64,000 bases of DNA from Eunapius fragilis (lineage: Eukaryota > Porifera > Demospongiae > Spongillida > Spongillidae), in contig OY811972.1 in the NCBI GenBank assembly GCA_963681505.1, positions 6,161,350 to 6,225,349 of the forward strand. The letters are read 5' to 3'. The notes under the pieces are model-generated. The model searched no databases. It was not told the DNA's origin and saw only the letters and a list, made by a program, of their open reading frames with translations. The translations under genes and the position numbers were made by a program. This document shows positions 1-8,757 of the stretch, in pieces (within the stretch, counting starts at the first letter, position 1; each line of letters starts with the position of its first letter).

Positions 1-372
1 CGAGGTTTTTAATTTTCAACAGCGCTTCTCGACGATGGAGTCTGAATCTTAAAGCCATCGTCAGCTAACACATTTTCAACAGCTCTTTTCAGTATTTCGT
101 CGGGTTTTGTCATTGCCTCAGCCATAGATTTAGTATCTGAAGTACACGCAACTATCTATGCTCACAGCATACCAGCAGATCACGGAGTGTAGGTGATAAT
201 TCGTGACAATTAACCGTGCTTCCAATCCATCTCTAAACTATCTATGGCAGAATGAAGCAAAATATGCATAGGCAAGTTTCTTTCTACCGTTAGTAAAGTC
301 TCTATTGCATACTATAAAACCTACGCTTTGTTGCGATCGTTTCTTTCGACGTCGAGGCGCTCGTGTTCAATA
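1..372. other. Unassigned sequence
   Basis: No open frame of useful length, repeat or motif could be recognised here. It lies outside the inverted repeat that begins at 373 and may be the flank of that element. Confidence 0.3.
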
Positions 373-482
373 TACGTAATAGTCTCGTACCCAAACCCAC
401 ACTCGCAGTAGCGGATGGATTACATCACCTCTACGCGAGAAATGGGTCTGGTAAACAGCCTACCAAAAGTCGTTCTAGGCAC
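373..482 (+). repeat. Left arm of ~110-bp inverted repeat
   Basis: This stretch matches the reverse complement of 4171-4286 with scattered mismatches and small gaps. Shared blocks include TAGTCTCGTACCCA, ATTACATCACC, GGGTCTGGTAAACAGCCTA and AAAAGTCGTTCT. The pair encloses a 3.9-kb segment holding the RAG1-like pseudogene, so the arms may be terminal repeats of that element. No target-site duplication was identified. A hAT-type pair of ends (790, 4059) lies between the arms, so which pair belongs to the gene is unclear. Confidence 0.75.
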
Positions 483-1492
483 TTTCGCGCCAAAATGACG
501 TAATGGGTGTAGGTCTCATTAATGGTGTTGGTTAATAGCAACAAGGGAGTAAAAAGGGCGGAGCTTCGCCGCCATACTGTCAAACACAACGTGGCAATGA
601 GGGAAGCCAACTGGCAGGCAGCAGCACGTAACGACCTTCGTTTAACTTAAGTTAACATGGGTCATGCGCGCGCTTACAAACAGTCTGTAGTTTGCTGAAA
701 GTACATGTATGGCGGCGTAGCTCAGCCTTTTGTTACTCCCTCCTGTGGTTCGTTTAGCGTTGAACCTTTGGTAAGCGAAATACATCGTACAGGGGCGGAT
801 GCAGGGTGTAGGGGCGGGGGGGGGTGTGATGTGATTAAATAATAACGCGGTTTTACCCCCCCCCCCCCCCCCCCTCAAAGAAGTCGTGAATTTAATAGCA
901 CGGTTTTGCGGGATACCCTACTCCACCCCCCACCCCCCCCCCCCCCCCCTCCCCTACCCTATCGTTACACGTATAGCACACGTAAGAAGCCGTGAATTTT
1001 TAATAACATAGGTTTTGCGGAGGTGGGGTATACCCTACTCACACCCCCCCCCCCCCCCCACGGCTGTTTGCAGCTGGAAACTTAGTTTATAAATAGAATT
1101 TTACGATATTAGTTAACATCCTCTTAGCAACCAGCCTAGCAACCAAGTATGCTTCGAAACGCTCGATGTGTCAGGTATCGGGTGGCAATATACAAGGTTT
1201 GGCACGTAGCATATTGTGGGGCAGTCCTAGATGGATTTCGTGTCCCAAGCACGCAACTTCAGTTTTTGGTTCCTGTCTACTGCGCACGTGTTTTCTGAGC
1301 TACGTTTACAACGAGTGGTTCGAGCGGTGTGCATAGAAGGTCACTTTTTCAGCTTCCTGCAGTTTTCCCAGCGATTCTGCCAACGTGTCTGTGTTCCTGT
1401 GTCATTACACAACACGTATAAAGTAACCAGGTATAATGAGTGTTTTTTTCTCGTATTCAATAATATGGCAAAAATCGTTGACTTTCACGTAG
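483..1492. other. Non-coding with three poly-C runs in a tandem repeat
   Basis: Runs of 16 or more C occur at about 856-874, 926-949 and 1044-1059. The sequence before each is related: GGTTTTGCGG followed by ATACCCTACTC, with an upstream GAAG(T/C)CGTGAATTT shared by the second and third. The runs therefore look like part of a ~100-bp tandemly repeated unit. Long homopolymers are also places where assembly length is unreliable. No gene is supported. Confidence 0.45.
790..812 (+). repeat. hAT-type terminal sequence (left)
   Basis: CAGGGGCGGATGCAGGG resembles hAT-type ends of the form CAGNGGCGGATNCAG seen again at 22396 and 23176. Its possible partner is the reverse-strand sequence ending at 4059 (CAGGGGCGGATTTAGGGGG). 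The 8 bp outside the two ends do not match, so they may not be the two ends of one element. Confidence 0.45.
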
Positions 1493-2377
1493 TTGGAGGT
1501 GAGCGCTTGCGTAAAGTCACACATAGCGGGACATGTACACCATTTAGCAAAGATATGCAGGATTTGTGCTAGGCTTTGCACATCTACAAGACGCATGCAA
1601 AGTACCTATCTACAGTTGTATCTCATATACTTCAGACCTATTAATGTATTCGGAATAAGTATCAGCAATGATCTGCCATCCACACATCCTACCTCATTTT
1701 GCTACTTGTGCTACCAAACCATTGCATCTTATAAGAAGGCACTAGATAGCGGAAGATCATACAATGTGTGCACTGTGGTTTTTGATGGTTGGATGTCACA
1801 CAATGACGATGTGTGTAGGGTGTGTGAGCAAGGGAGAAAATGTAATAGGGGAGGGAGACCAAAGAAGATCAAGTTAGATGGTAGACCTCCAGAAATTCCA
1901 ATGAGGAATTTAGTCCATCACATTGGGTTGATAGCACCACCGCTTCTTGTATCATTTACTGAAGAGCCACCCAAATTGGTGGGTAATGCATCTAGAGATA
2001 GCACTATGTGTCCACTGTGTCTCGAAGTCCTCAACAGCCCAATTGAGTTAGTTACATGTGGAGCTATAGTATGCTCCAAATGTTGCTGCTCTTGGCTTGA
2101 AGTCAAGCATGAGCTTGTGTGTCCCTGTTGTTATGGGGATCATTTGAAAGATGCTGCTACAATAAGACCACCATGTAGCCTTGCTTTAGACACACTAAGC
2201 AGTATCAGTGTTGCTTGCAGTCGATGCAAAAACAAATTTCCACTATCAGACTACACACCTCATTTGCAAAGCTCATGTCAGTATGTTCCAGTGGATGGTG
2301 TACTTCAAGAGATTCTTCACAATCCTGTGACTGAGCCCCTATCTCCTGTTGAAATGGCGAGTTTTCCAACTCTCTAG
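1493..2377 (+). pseudogene. RAG1 amino-terminal-like protein, 5' exon (N-RAG-TP-like)
   Basis: The 294-residue frame carries, in order, the cysteine pairs of the vertebrate RAG1 amino-terminal region. These are a CRIC motif at residues 22-25, HPTSFCYLC at 65-73, CRVC at 108-111 followed by a basic GGRPKK, a RING-like set (CPLC 173-176, C189, C194, C197, CPCC 210-213) and a last zinc finger (CSRC 242-245, H257, C262). The order and spacing of the HPT-FC-x2-C block, the RING and the trailing finger are what identify it. N-RAG-TP, known from Aplysia and other invertebrates, encodes such a region in a transposon; I infer this is a relative. The true start may lie upstream, since residues before CRIC are unremarkable. 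A Ty3 gag fragment follows immediately and the downstream exons are damaged, so the gene is broken. RING domains usually act as ubiquitin ligases; activity here is unknown. Confidence 0.75.
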
Positions 2378-2382
2378 TTTAC

Positions 2383-2540
2383 TATAGAAAATTGGCAACG
2401 AGGGTGGGATGGAACAGCACGTTCGTCAGACCCTTTCGACTCTGACGTGGAAAGTATCGACGACTATAAGGAAAGGTTTGACTACTATTGTACGGCCCAT
2501 GGGATAGCCGACGAAAGGACGAAGGCCTTGTTCTTGGAGT
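2383..2540 (+). mobile_element. Ty3/gypsy leader and gag-start fragment
   Basis: TTGGCAACGAGGGTGGGAT resembles the primer-binding-site leader of an LTR element and is followed by an ATG and a gag-like peptide (PFDSDVESIDDYKERF, then YCTAHGIADE), reached through a small frameshift. Peptides with this layout are common at the start of Ty3/gypsy gag. The fragment sits between the RAG1-like exon and the downstream transposase exons, so it looks like an insertion or a recombination scar. No LTR was recognised on either side. Confidence 0.5.
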
Positions 2541-3472
2541 GAAATCCAGTATCCAGATGATGGAAGAGATTCTACTCCTAAATCTTTCTCTATCACCTGA
2601 GGAGCTAACAAATTATGCAACTGTGATTCATAGCATTTGCACATACATATGTGAAATGAAAAAGAGGGAAAGTGAACTGGTAAAAATATAGTAAGTAAGC
2701 AATAAAATAAAAATTGCAGAAACCTTACTTTTACAGGCATCTCAGCTAGCAAAACTCAATCGTACACTCCAAAAGGAGTTCCACAAAGGTCCCTTTGTCA
2801 AAGCTCTTGACAATGCATTGGCCTCCTTCCATGTACAGTGTCAAGCCTACTATAGTGGTGCATTTGTGGACAACCATGTCCATAGAGCCCTAAAGGCAGG
2901 ATGAAAATTTTTAAAGATATGTCATGATACTTTTCTCTCTATTAGGTCAGCAACACCGCAACAAAACAACACTGTCCATCACTTTTGAGCGAAGTAGAAG
3001 TTATAAGCCAGAAGTATTTAAAGGTACTTACCCTATTTCAGAAGTGCCATACCACATATGATAAAAATGTGGTTACGGATGTTGAAGTTAATGCTTTAGG
3101 TATGTTTAATAAGCAGAAATAAATCCAATTGATTTCATGCTTGTGTCTACAGAACAAGATATCAGCAACTTTATGCAGTTCTACCGTGTTAATTTTCCCA
3201 ATGCTACAGTAACCTTTAAAATGCACATACTTGAGTCTCATGTGGTACCCTTCTTAAGACGATGGCATTTTGGTTTTGGCTACTTAGGGGAGCAGGGTAT
3301 TGAAAGCATACATCGTAATTCAATAACCTTGTTCGCACATATAACTCTGTTAAGCAACCTGCACAGAAATTATTATTAATGTTAAAAGAGCATATGTTAC
3401 ACATAACACCAATTAATGTAGCTGCTAGGCCTGAAGTAAAACACTACATAAAGAAAAGTAAGCAATTTTAGG
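2541..3472 (+). pseudogene. N-RAG-TP-like transposase, 3' exons (decayed)
   Basis: Exon-like blocks on the plus strand continue the RAG1-like gene. Residues encoded near 2760-2895 (HKGPFVKALDNALASFHVQ, then AYYSGAFVDNHVH) match the second copy at 23846-23971 (HEGPFVKGVEAVLRSLNV, then YHGGAFIGNHVH). An exon near 2946-3100 and one at 3153-3472 follow; the latter ends with KMHILESHVVPFLRRWHFG, LGEQGIESIH, then a frameshift near 3315 after which NLVRTYNSVKQPAQKLLLML reads on to a stop at 3472. Introns have recognisable borders, for example GTAAGT at about 2692 and CAG at 2735, but the donor after the NHVH exon is GC instead of GT. The part corresponding to exons 2-3 of the second copy is missing. 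The identity as the catalytic part is inferred from exon order in the two copies. Confidence 0.65.
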
Positions 3473-4170
3473 TGAGTAAATGTCTGCGTATTCATGTATG
3501 TTCATTTAATTGTACTGGTGCAATTGCATTTCAGCTGAGATGCTACCTGAACGAACCTAAATAATGTTTGTATAGTAATTAATACCTTTATGTGCGATTT
3601 TGTGATTCACTGTGTAATTATTATGAGTGTTTCACGACTTGTAGGTAGCCACATTGGATATGCAATATACGGATTAAAAAAAGGTCTCATAACAATTGCT
3701 CTGCATAATCTGGTAGCTAACATGGCTAGCTTTTTAGTTCTTTTAAACATTTCCTTAGGAAAACTGCAGGAGTAGCCGTATAATTGAAATACGTTATGTG
3801 ATTTATGGTCAAACAACGCGTGAAATAATAGAAATTAAAAATCAGAAAGCACATAAAAACAGAGTCAGGGGACTGCTTCATTCATCTTTAAAGTTTTGAG
3901 ACGTGGCTACGCTCCCACGCACTTGTAAGCCATTGTGAAGCGACATGCCTCCATGGTATCCAAGGAGGTTGCTATGGGAAATTTTTACGCGGCGCGCGCG
4001 TACTAAGTTTCCATCGATTCAATGCAATAAAACAGCCGTGCCCCCTAAATCCGCCCCTGCAGTACCGTTGTCTCTACCGTTAGATAACCGGGCAATTTAT
4101 TAACATATTGCACCTAGATTGTGACGTCACGGGTGCTCTGCATTCTGATTGTACCCTTTTTTTTCTGCAG
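3473..4170. other. Non-coding 3' part of the N-RAG-like element
   Basis: AT-rich sequence after the last recognisable transposase codons. No gene is supported. It contains the hAT-type end described separately at 4036-4059, and a ~100-bp stretch before the right inverted repeat that I could not assign. Confidence 0.35.
4036..4059 (-). repeat. hAT-type terminal sequence (right)
   Basis: On the minus strand this reads CAGGGGCGGATTTAGGGGG, a close relative of the sequence starting at 790. The two face each other across the RAG1-like gene. Flanking octamers differ, so the pairing is uncertain. Confidence 0.4.
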
Positions 4171-4286
4171 ATGCCCAGAACGACTTTTGTTAGGCTGTTT
4201 ACCAGACCCACTGTAGGAGCGTAGCGGTGATGTAATACCTCCGCTGCTGTGACGTACGGGGGTCTGGGTACGAGACTATGTACGTA
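4171..4286 (-). repeat. Right arm of ~110-bp inverted repeat
   Basis: Reverse complement of 373-482 with mismatches. It closes the 3.9-kb segment carrying the RAG1-like pseudogene. Confidence 0.75.
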
Positions 4287-4611
4287 AGGCAGTGAAATCG
4301 GTTCTTATTCGGCAATGACACGAATGTTCGCATTTTCAGTCGAAATACCAAGTAAGAGAACTATTATGTATTTTCTTTAAAATGTTGTTGTCTTACGCAA
4401 AAGTTCGAAATATGATGGGCAGCAGCTAACCCATGTTGAAGTGAGTTCTTATTATTGCGCGCATGCTATGCTCTGTTTGAATACCCCTCTTTCTATAGGA
4501 ACTGTGCGAGCCTAGCTGATTTTTAACCCATTTACCTTTGAAGGCCACTAATGGCACAATGTAAAGCTTTACTGTGTTTGAAGGTATGTTTGTTCACACA
4601 AGCTTCCCACA

Positions 4612-5690
4612 CATGTGGTGGAGAGGTTCGATGGTGATATGGGGGTGTAGTTGTGATATGGAAGTGTAGTAGTGATGTAGTTGTGCAGTGGTGATGTGGG
4701 GTGCACTGGGGTGTAGGGTTGGATGTGTTCATTACTGATGTGGGGTGAAGTGCAGATATGTGGTGATGTGGGCTGAAGGGGTGATGTGGGGGGAAGTGGT
4801 GATGTGTGGGGCACTGGGGATGTACGGGTTCAGTGGTGTGGGAGTTCAGTGGAAATGTGGGTGATGTGGGTACCCGGAAGCAGTGATGATGTGGGGTGCT
4901 TTGGTGATGTGGGGTGCAGTGGTGATGTGGGGGTGCAGTGGTGATGTGTGGGTGCAGTGGTGATGTGGGGGTGCAGTGGTGATGTGGTGTGATGTGTGGG
5001 CACAGTGGTGATGTTTGGATGATGTGGGAGTGTAGTGGTAATGTGGGGTGCAGTGATGTGTGAAGCAATGGTGATGTGGGAGTGGAGTGGTGATGTGTGG
5101 GTGTAGTGGTGATGTGGGTGCAGTGGTGATGTGGGAGTATAGTGGTAATGTGGGGTGCAGTGGTGATGTGGGTGAGTGCAGTGGTGATGTGGGAGTGTAG
5201 TGGTGAGTGGGAATGTAGTGGTAATGTGGGGTGCAGTGGTGATGTGAGTGAGTGCAGTGGTGATGTGGGAGTGTAGTGGTGAGTGGGAGTGTAGTGGTAA
5301 TGTGGGGTGCAGTGGTGATGTGTGAAGCAATGGTGATGTGGGGTGCAGTGGTGATGTGGGGTGCAGTGGTAATGTGTGGGTACAGAGGGGATGTGGGGTG
5401 ATGTATGAAGGATGGAGATGTGGGAGTGGAGTGGTGATGTGGGTGCAGTGGTGATGTGGGGTGATGTGTGGGTGCAGTGGTGATGTGGGATGATGGGTGG
5501 GGTGATATTGGGTGCAGTGTTGATGTGGGGTGATGTGTTGGTGCAGTGGTGACATGGGGTGATGTGTTGTTGCAGCGGTGACGTGGGGTGATGTGGACGT
5601 GGGTGCAGTGATGATGTGGGGTGAAGTGGAGTGCAGTGATGATGTGGAGTGATGTGGTGATGTGGGGTTCAGTGGTGATGTAGGATTGTA
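4612..5690 (+). repeat. G-rich minisatellite, ~18-bp unit
   Basis: Degenerate tandem copies of a unit close to GTGCAGTGGTGATGTGGG with irregular spacing. Long minus-strand frames through it (Thr/Ser/Pro/His-rich) only reflect the low stop-codon content of the repeat and are not genes. Confidence 0.9.
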
Positions 5691-5872
5691 GTCTGCTTCA
5701 TTCTCGTCCTCTTCCACTTCTACCCCTCTGTCCTCATCACTTCCAGCTGCCCAGCCCCATCCATGTTATCATCACTACTGGCATTGTTGAAGTCGATATT
5801 TACAACACAGAAGTCTTCATCCCTGTTCATGGAGTTAAAGACCTCTCCCAGTTTCATCATATCTAATGCCAT
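5691..5872 (-). pseudogene. Acidic amino-terminal fragment of a piggyBac-like transposase
   Basis: From an ATG at 5872 the minus strand encodes MALDMMKLGEVFNS and then acidic residues (NRDEDF, ASSDDNMDGAG). After one frameshift and stop it continues as EVEEDENEADYN directly into the minisatellite. piggyBac transposases typically begin with an acidic, poorly conserved region of this sort. By itself the peptide would not identify the family. The call rests on its position in a TTAA-flanked element and on the same layout in two other elements here. Confidence 0.45.
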
Positions 5873-6274
5873 TCATTGATTGTGTTTTGTGGGTGATGGT
5901 ATCTACATACCTCACGGGGCATATACTACGACCCGCCTCTTGACTTTTTAACCGTAATTTTCATAAATAATTATAATACTAACTAGCGTGTCCTGTGAAA
6001 ATCAGTTACGCGGACGTACGTACGTACGTTGAAAATTAGTTACGGCGCTTTCATTGTCTTTTCTAACAGCTGGACAACTGAGTTGTGATTTTATGTGTCG
6101 ATGGTGAGCGTACGACATACGCGATTCTGACGTTAGGTTAACGTTATTGGACGCGAGTATGTGGTTGAGTAGTCTACGGCCGTTAAACATCCTTACTTAC
6201 GAGACGCATTTATGCGCCTAACGGCCGGTAATCGGTTAAGCAAAAGTACCTATTTGGGTGTTAAAAAAATTAAG

Positions 6275-6475
6275 GAAACAAGTAAATAAAAACATTCTCA
6301 CTGAGAAAGTTGGTGGGATATAGGTTTTGCAGGCAAATAGTATACTAGTATACTGGTGTAAAAAGCAAGGAAACAAGTTTTATCAGAAGGGAAAATGTAA
6401 TAGTCCTATATTTAGCACAGAAACAGCATATGCCTTAGTCGAAGTGGGCTAAATATAAGACTAGGAGGTGTGACC
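6275..6475 (+). repeat. Dispersed repeat, copy A
   Basis: Shares GAGAAAGTTGGT, TGGTGTAAAAAG, AAGGAAACAAG, GGGAAAATG, AATAGTCCTATATTTA and GCTAAATATA, in the same order, with 38575-38740. Copy B is interrupted at the final TA by the Tc1 element, so copy A acts as its uninterrupted counterpart. Family unknown. Confidence 0.7.
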
Positions 6476-6802
6476 AGTAGCCATAAAACAAATATCGGTC
6501 CTAACAAGATCTGTTTATCACGTCCAAAAGCAATTCATTACATATACATATTATTAAGTTGCCAGAAAGCAAAAGGCCCACACTAACTCCAATACTTCTA
6601 AATCAAAGTTCAACTTGACTGTGATATATTTTACATCTTGCAGCACTTTTTCAGGCGGGAGCATGTCAAATAGTTCAAGAGCATAGCTACACACATGGTT
6701 CTTCATCAGTGAGTCTCTACAAGGCTGAGAAAACGTCAAGAACATAGAATTTTATTTTGTACATGTTTGTTTATGGTGCTATTATTACTTCAAACGATCA
6801 AT
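6476..6802. other. Unassigned sequence with a short minus-strand frame
   Basis: A 63-codon minus-strand frame (6554-6745) has ordinary composition (for example ALELFDMLPPEKVLQDVKYI) but no recognised motif, and no splice context convinces me. It may be a remnant exon. Confidence 0.2.
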
Positions 6803-7270
6803 TGTATACACATGCACACACATATACATAAAACACACACATAATACATACATGTACACATATGTATATATACACATATGCATGTACATGTACAGACATA
6901 CATAAAACACACACATACATGCATACAAGTACACATGTGTACATAAAACACATACATGTGTACATAAAACATACACAAATACATACATGTACACACATAC
7001 ATAAGGGGCTGTCCATATAGTACCTCACGCTTTTTTTGACCATTATGGACCCCCCCCTCGTCATGCATTATCCCATACTGATGGTATTCTTAATGTATGC
7101 ATGTCACGCTGACTGAGACCCCCCTCCCCCTTGCGCGTGACGTACTTTATGGACGGCCCCTAAAACATCTACACATGTACACATACACATAAAACACATA
7201 CTGATACATACATTTTCACATATATACATGTACAAAAAACACGTACATGTATGTACACATATTTATATAT
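6803..7270 (+). repeat. CA/CATA-rich microsatellite, split by a MITE
   Basis: ACACATACATA-type repeats on both sides of the MITE at 7005-7160. Several overlapping minus-strand frames rich in Cys/Val/Tyr/Met come from this repeat and are not genes. Confidence 0.9.
7005..7160. mobile_element. 156-bp MITE, Harbinger-like by TSD
   Basis: The left end GGGGCTGTCCATATAGTACC and the right end (read inward GGGGCCGTCCATAAAGTACG) form a ~26-bp terminal inverted repeat. The 3 bp on each side are TAA (7002-7004, 7161-7163). A TWA duplication with GGG-type ends fits PIF/Harbinger. The element is too short to code for anything and sits inside a microsatellite. Confidence 0.85.
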
Positions 7271-7887
7271 ATATGGGATAGTTTCCAACAAAATTGCCCC
7301 TCAAAATTACCTTGCGTTTGAATAACTATAACTTCTGACGGTTAAGGCTAAGGACTTCTTATTCTCAACACTTCATAGTATACCATTTTTGCATCATGGT
7401 GAAATACATTTTGGGGTATTGCAATGTGTGATACCCCACTAGGTTCAAACCCGCCAAATACCTTCCGGTTCTCCTGTAATCAAATCACACATAAAATTCG
7501 GTTTGTGGGTAGAGAGGTTCCTGTACCTGTCACGGCAAGTTGTGTCCCGCTATATCAAGCGGGAAAATGTGCATGTAGGGACCTCTATATTTGCAAACCA
7601 AATTTGAAGCGATTTGATTACTCCTTACTGAAAGTTATGGTAGGTGTGAACCCGGTGGGGTATTGGACGTTGCAATACTGGCACAGAGCAAGTGCAAGGC
7701 CCAAAAAAGTATTTTACCATTGATAAATGGTGTGGATGAAGTGTTGAAAATAGGAAGTCGATAGCATTAATCATTTGGGATTCAAATGCAAAGAATTTTT
7801 ACAACATTTATACAGTCATTGTATAATACAATAATTATATGTAATGGGCCGTTTTCGTGGAAACTGTCCCATATCGTAAAAAAAAAA

Positions 7888-8736
7888 ATGGCGCGTGGCA
7901 AATGTGTTGTTTGTGAAAAGAAGAACGTTGACATCTCTTTGCCTTCTGGTCTGGTTTGCACGTACTGCGATGCTCATTTCCACTCTGAATGTTCTCCTAC
8001 TTTTGCTAAAATTGACTCTGAAGTTTTGGTTGTTGTGAAAAAGGTGTGCGCTCCGTGTCCAAATTGTGAGAATGGTCTGAGATCTTTGCCGTCAAAACTC
8101 ATTCTACTAGAAAAGAAAGTGGACGTCTTCATTACAAACGTTGAAGCAACACTTAAACAGTCTGCCACTACAGTCCCCATTCCTGTTAATGGCGATCACA
8201 TTGAAACCGTAGATGCTGCGGTCAAGGAAGCGGTTGCGGTCTATGATAACAGGTGCCAGCTTATTGTATCAGGACTTAAAGAAACTGGAAATGCCACTGA
8301 TGATATCTCTCATGCTAGGAGTCTTTTTGACTTTTTGGGTGTAAAAGACGTGGTTGTGGTAGATGCCTTGAGGCTAGGTAGGCATAATTTGGAAAAGGCC
8401 AAAACAGATGACAGACCACGCCTTCTTAAAGTTCGAGTTGCGAATCTGGCTCACAAATCAATTATCCTACAAAAAGCAAAGATGCTAAAAGGTTCTGTTT
8501 CTTACAAGGATGTTTTTGTTCGCCCCAGTTACACATATGCTGAGCGTAAAAGAATTCGTGAACTTTATGCTGATTTAAACAAAAGGAATGATGCAGGCGT
8601 TCACAAGTATTATATTGATCGTCGTGGCCCTGTACAAAGCTGGTCAGTAAGAACGAAGACCAACAACTCTTCAGTCCCCGGATCGAATCCACAAACTTCT
8701 TCAGTCCCTGGAGCAAACCTAACAACTTCCATCTAG
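7888..8736 (+). CDS. LINE ORF1 protein with Cys/His zinc finger
   Basis: I chose the ATG at 7888 (MARGKCVVC, preceded by a run of A) because the zinc finger begins right after it; an in-frame ATG at 7786 would add 34 residues with no features. The product is 282 residues. Cysteine and histidine pairs (CVVC, CTYC, HFHSEC, CAPCPNC) within the first ~65 residues resemble the PHD-like finger found in ORF1 of some CR1-type LINEs. The middle (~residues 90-230) looks like an RNA-binding esterase/RRM-free ORF1 body with a basic tail, and a conserved-looking block VFVRPSYTYAERKRIREL precedes the Ser/Asn/Pro-rich end. ORF1 proteins bind the element's RNA and form the particle used for retrotransposition. 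Its stop is followed 21 nt later by the ORF2 ATG, suggesting reinitiation or a start further upstream for ORF2. Confidence 0.85.
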   Translation: MARGKCVVCEKKNVDISLPSGLVCTYCDAHFHSECSPTFAKIDSEVLVVVKKVCAPCPNCENGLRSLPSKLILLEKKVDVFITNVEATLKQSATTVPIPVNGDHIETVDAAVKEAVAVYDNRCQLIVSGLKETGNATDDISHARSLFDFLGVKDVVVVDALRLGRHNLEKAKTDDRPRLLKVRVANLAHKSIILQKAKMLKGSVSYKDVFVRPSYTYAERKRIRELYADLNKRNDAGVHKYYIDRRGPVQSWSVRTKTNNSSVPGSNPQTSSVPGANLTTSI

Positions 8737-8757
8737 GGATATCAGGCAAGTAATAGT

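Larger units (their letters stand above)
4523..6239 (-). mobile_element. TTAA-flanked piggyBac-like element 1 with minisatellite
   Basis: TTAA stands at 4523-4526 and 6236-6239. Inside the left TTAA the sequence is CCCATTTACC; inside the right one, read inward, it is CCGATTACCG, a weak terminal inverted repeat. A near-palindrome lies just inside each end (GCCACTAATGGC on the left; CGCATAAATGCG on the right), as in the other TTAA elements of this window. The interior holds an acidic amino-terminal coding fragment on the minus strand followed by a ~1.1-kb minisatellite where the transposase domain would be expected. piggyBac elements duplicate TTAA on insertion, which is the basis for the family call. 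The ends are less certain than those of elements 2 and 3. Confidence 0.55.

Noticed and set aside
4532..5717. His/Thr/Ser/Pro-rich minus-strand frames
   Set aside because: Minisatellite translation. Only the short acidic piece at its upstream end is kept as possible piggyBac remnant.
6785..7068. Cys/Val/Tyr-rich secreted-peptide-like frames
   Set aside because: Three overlapping frames of a CATA/CACA microsatellite.
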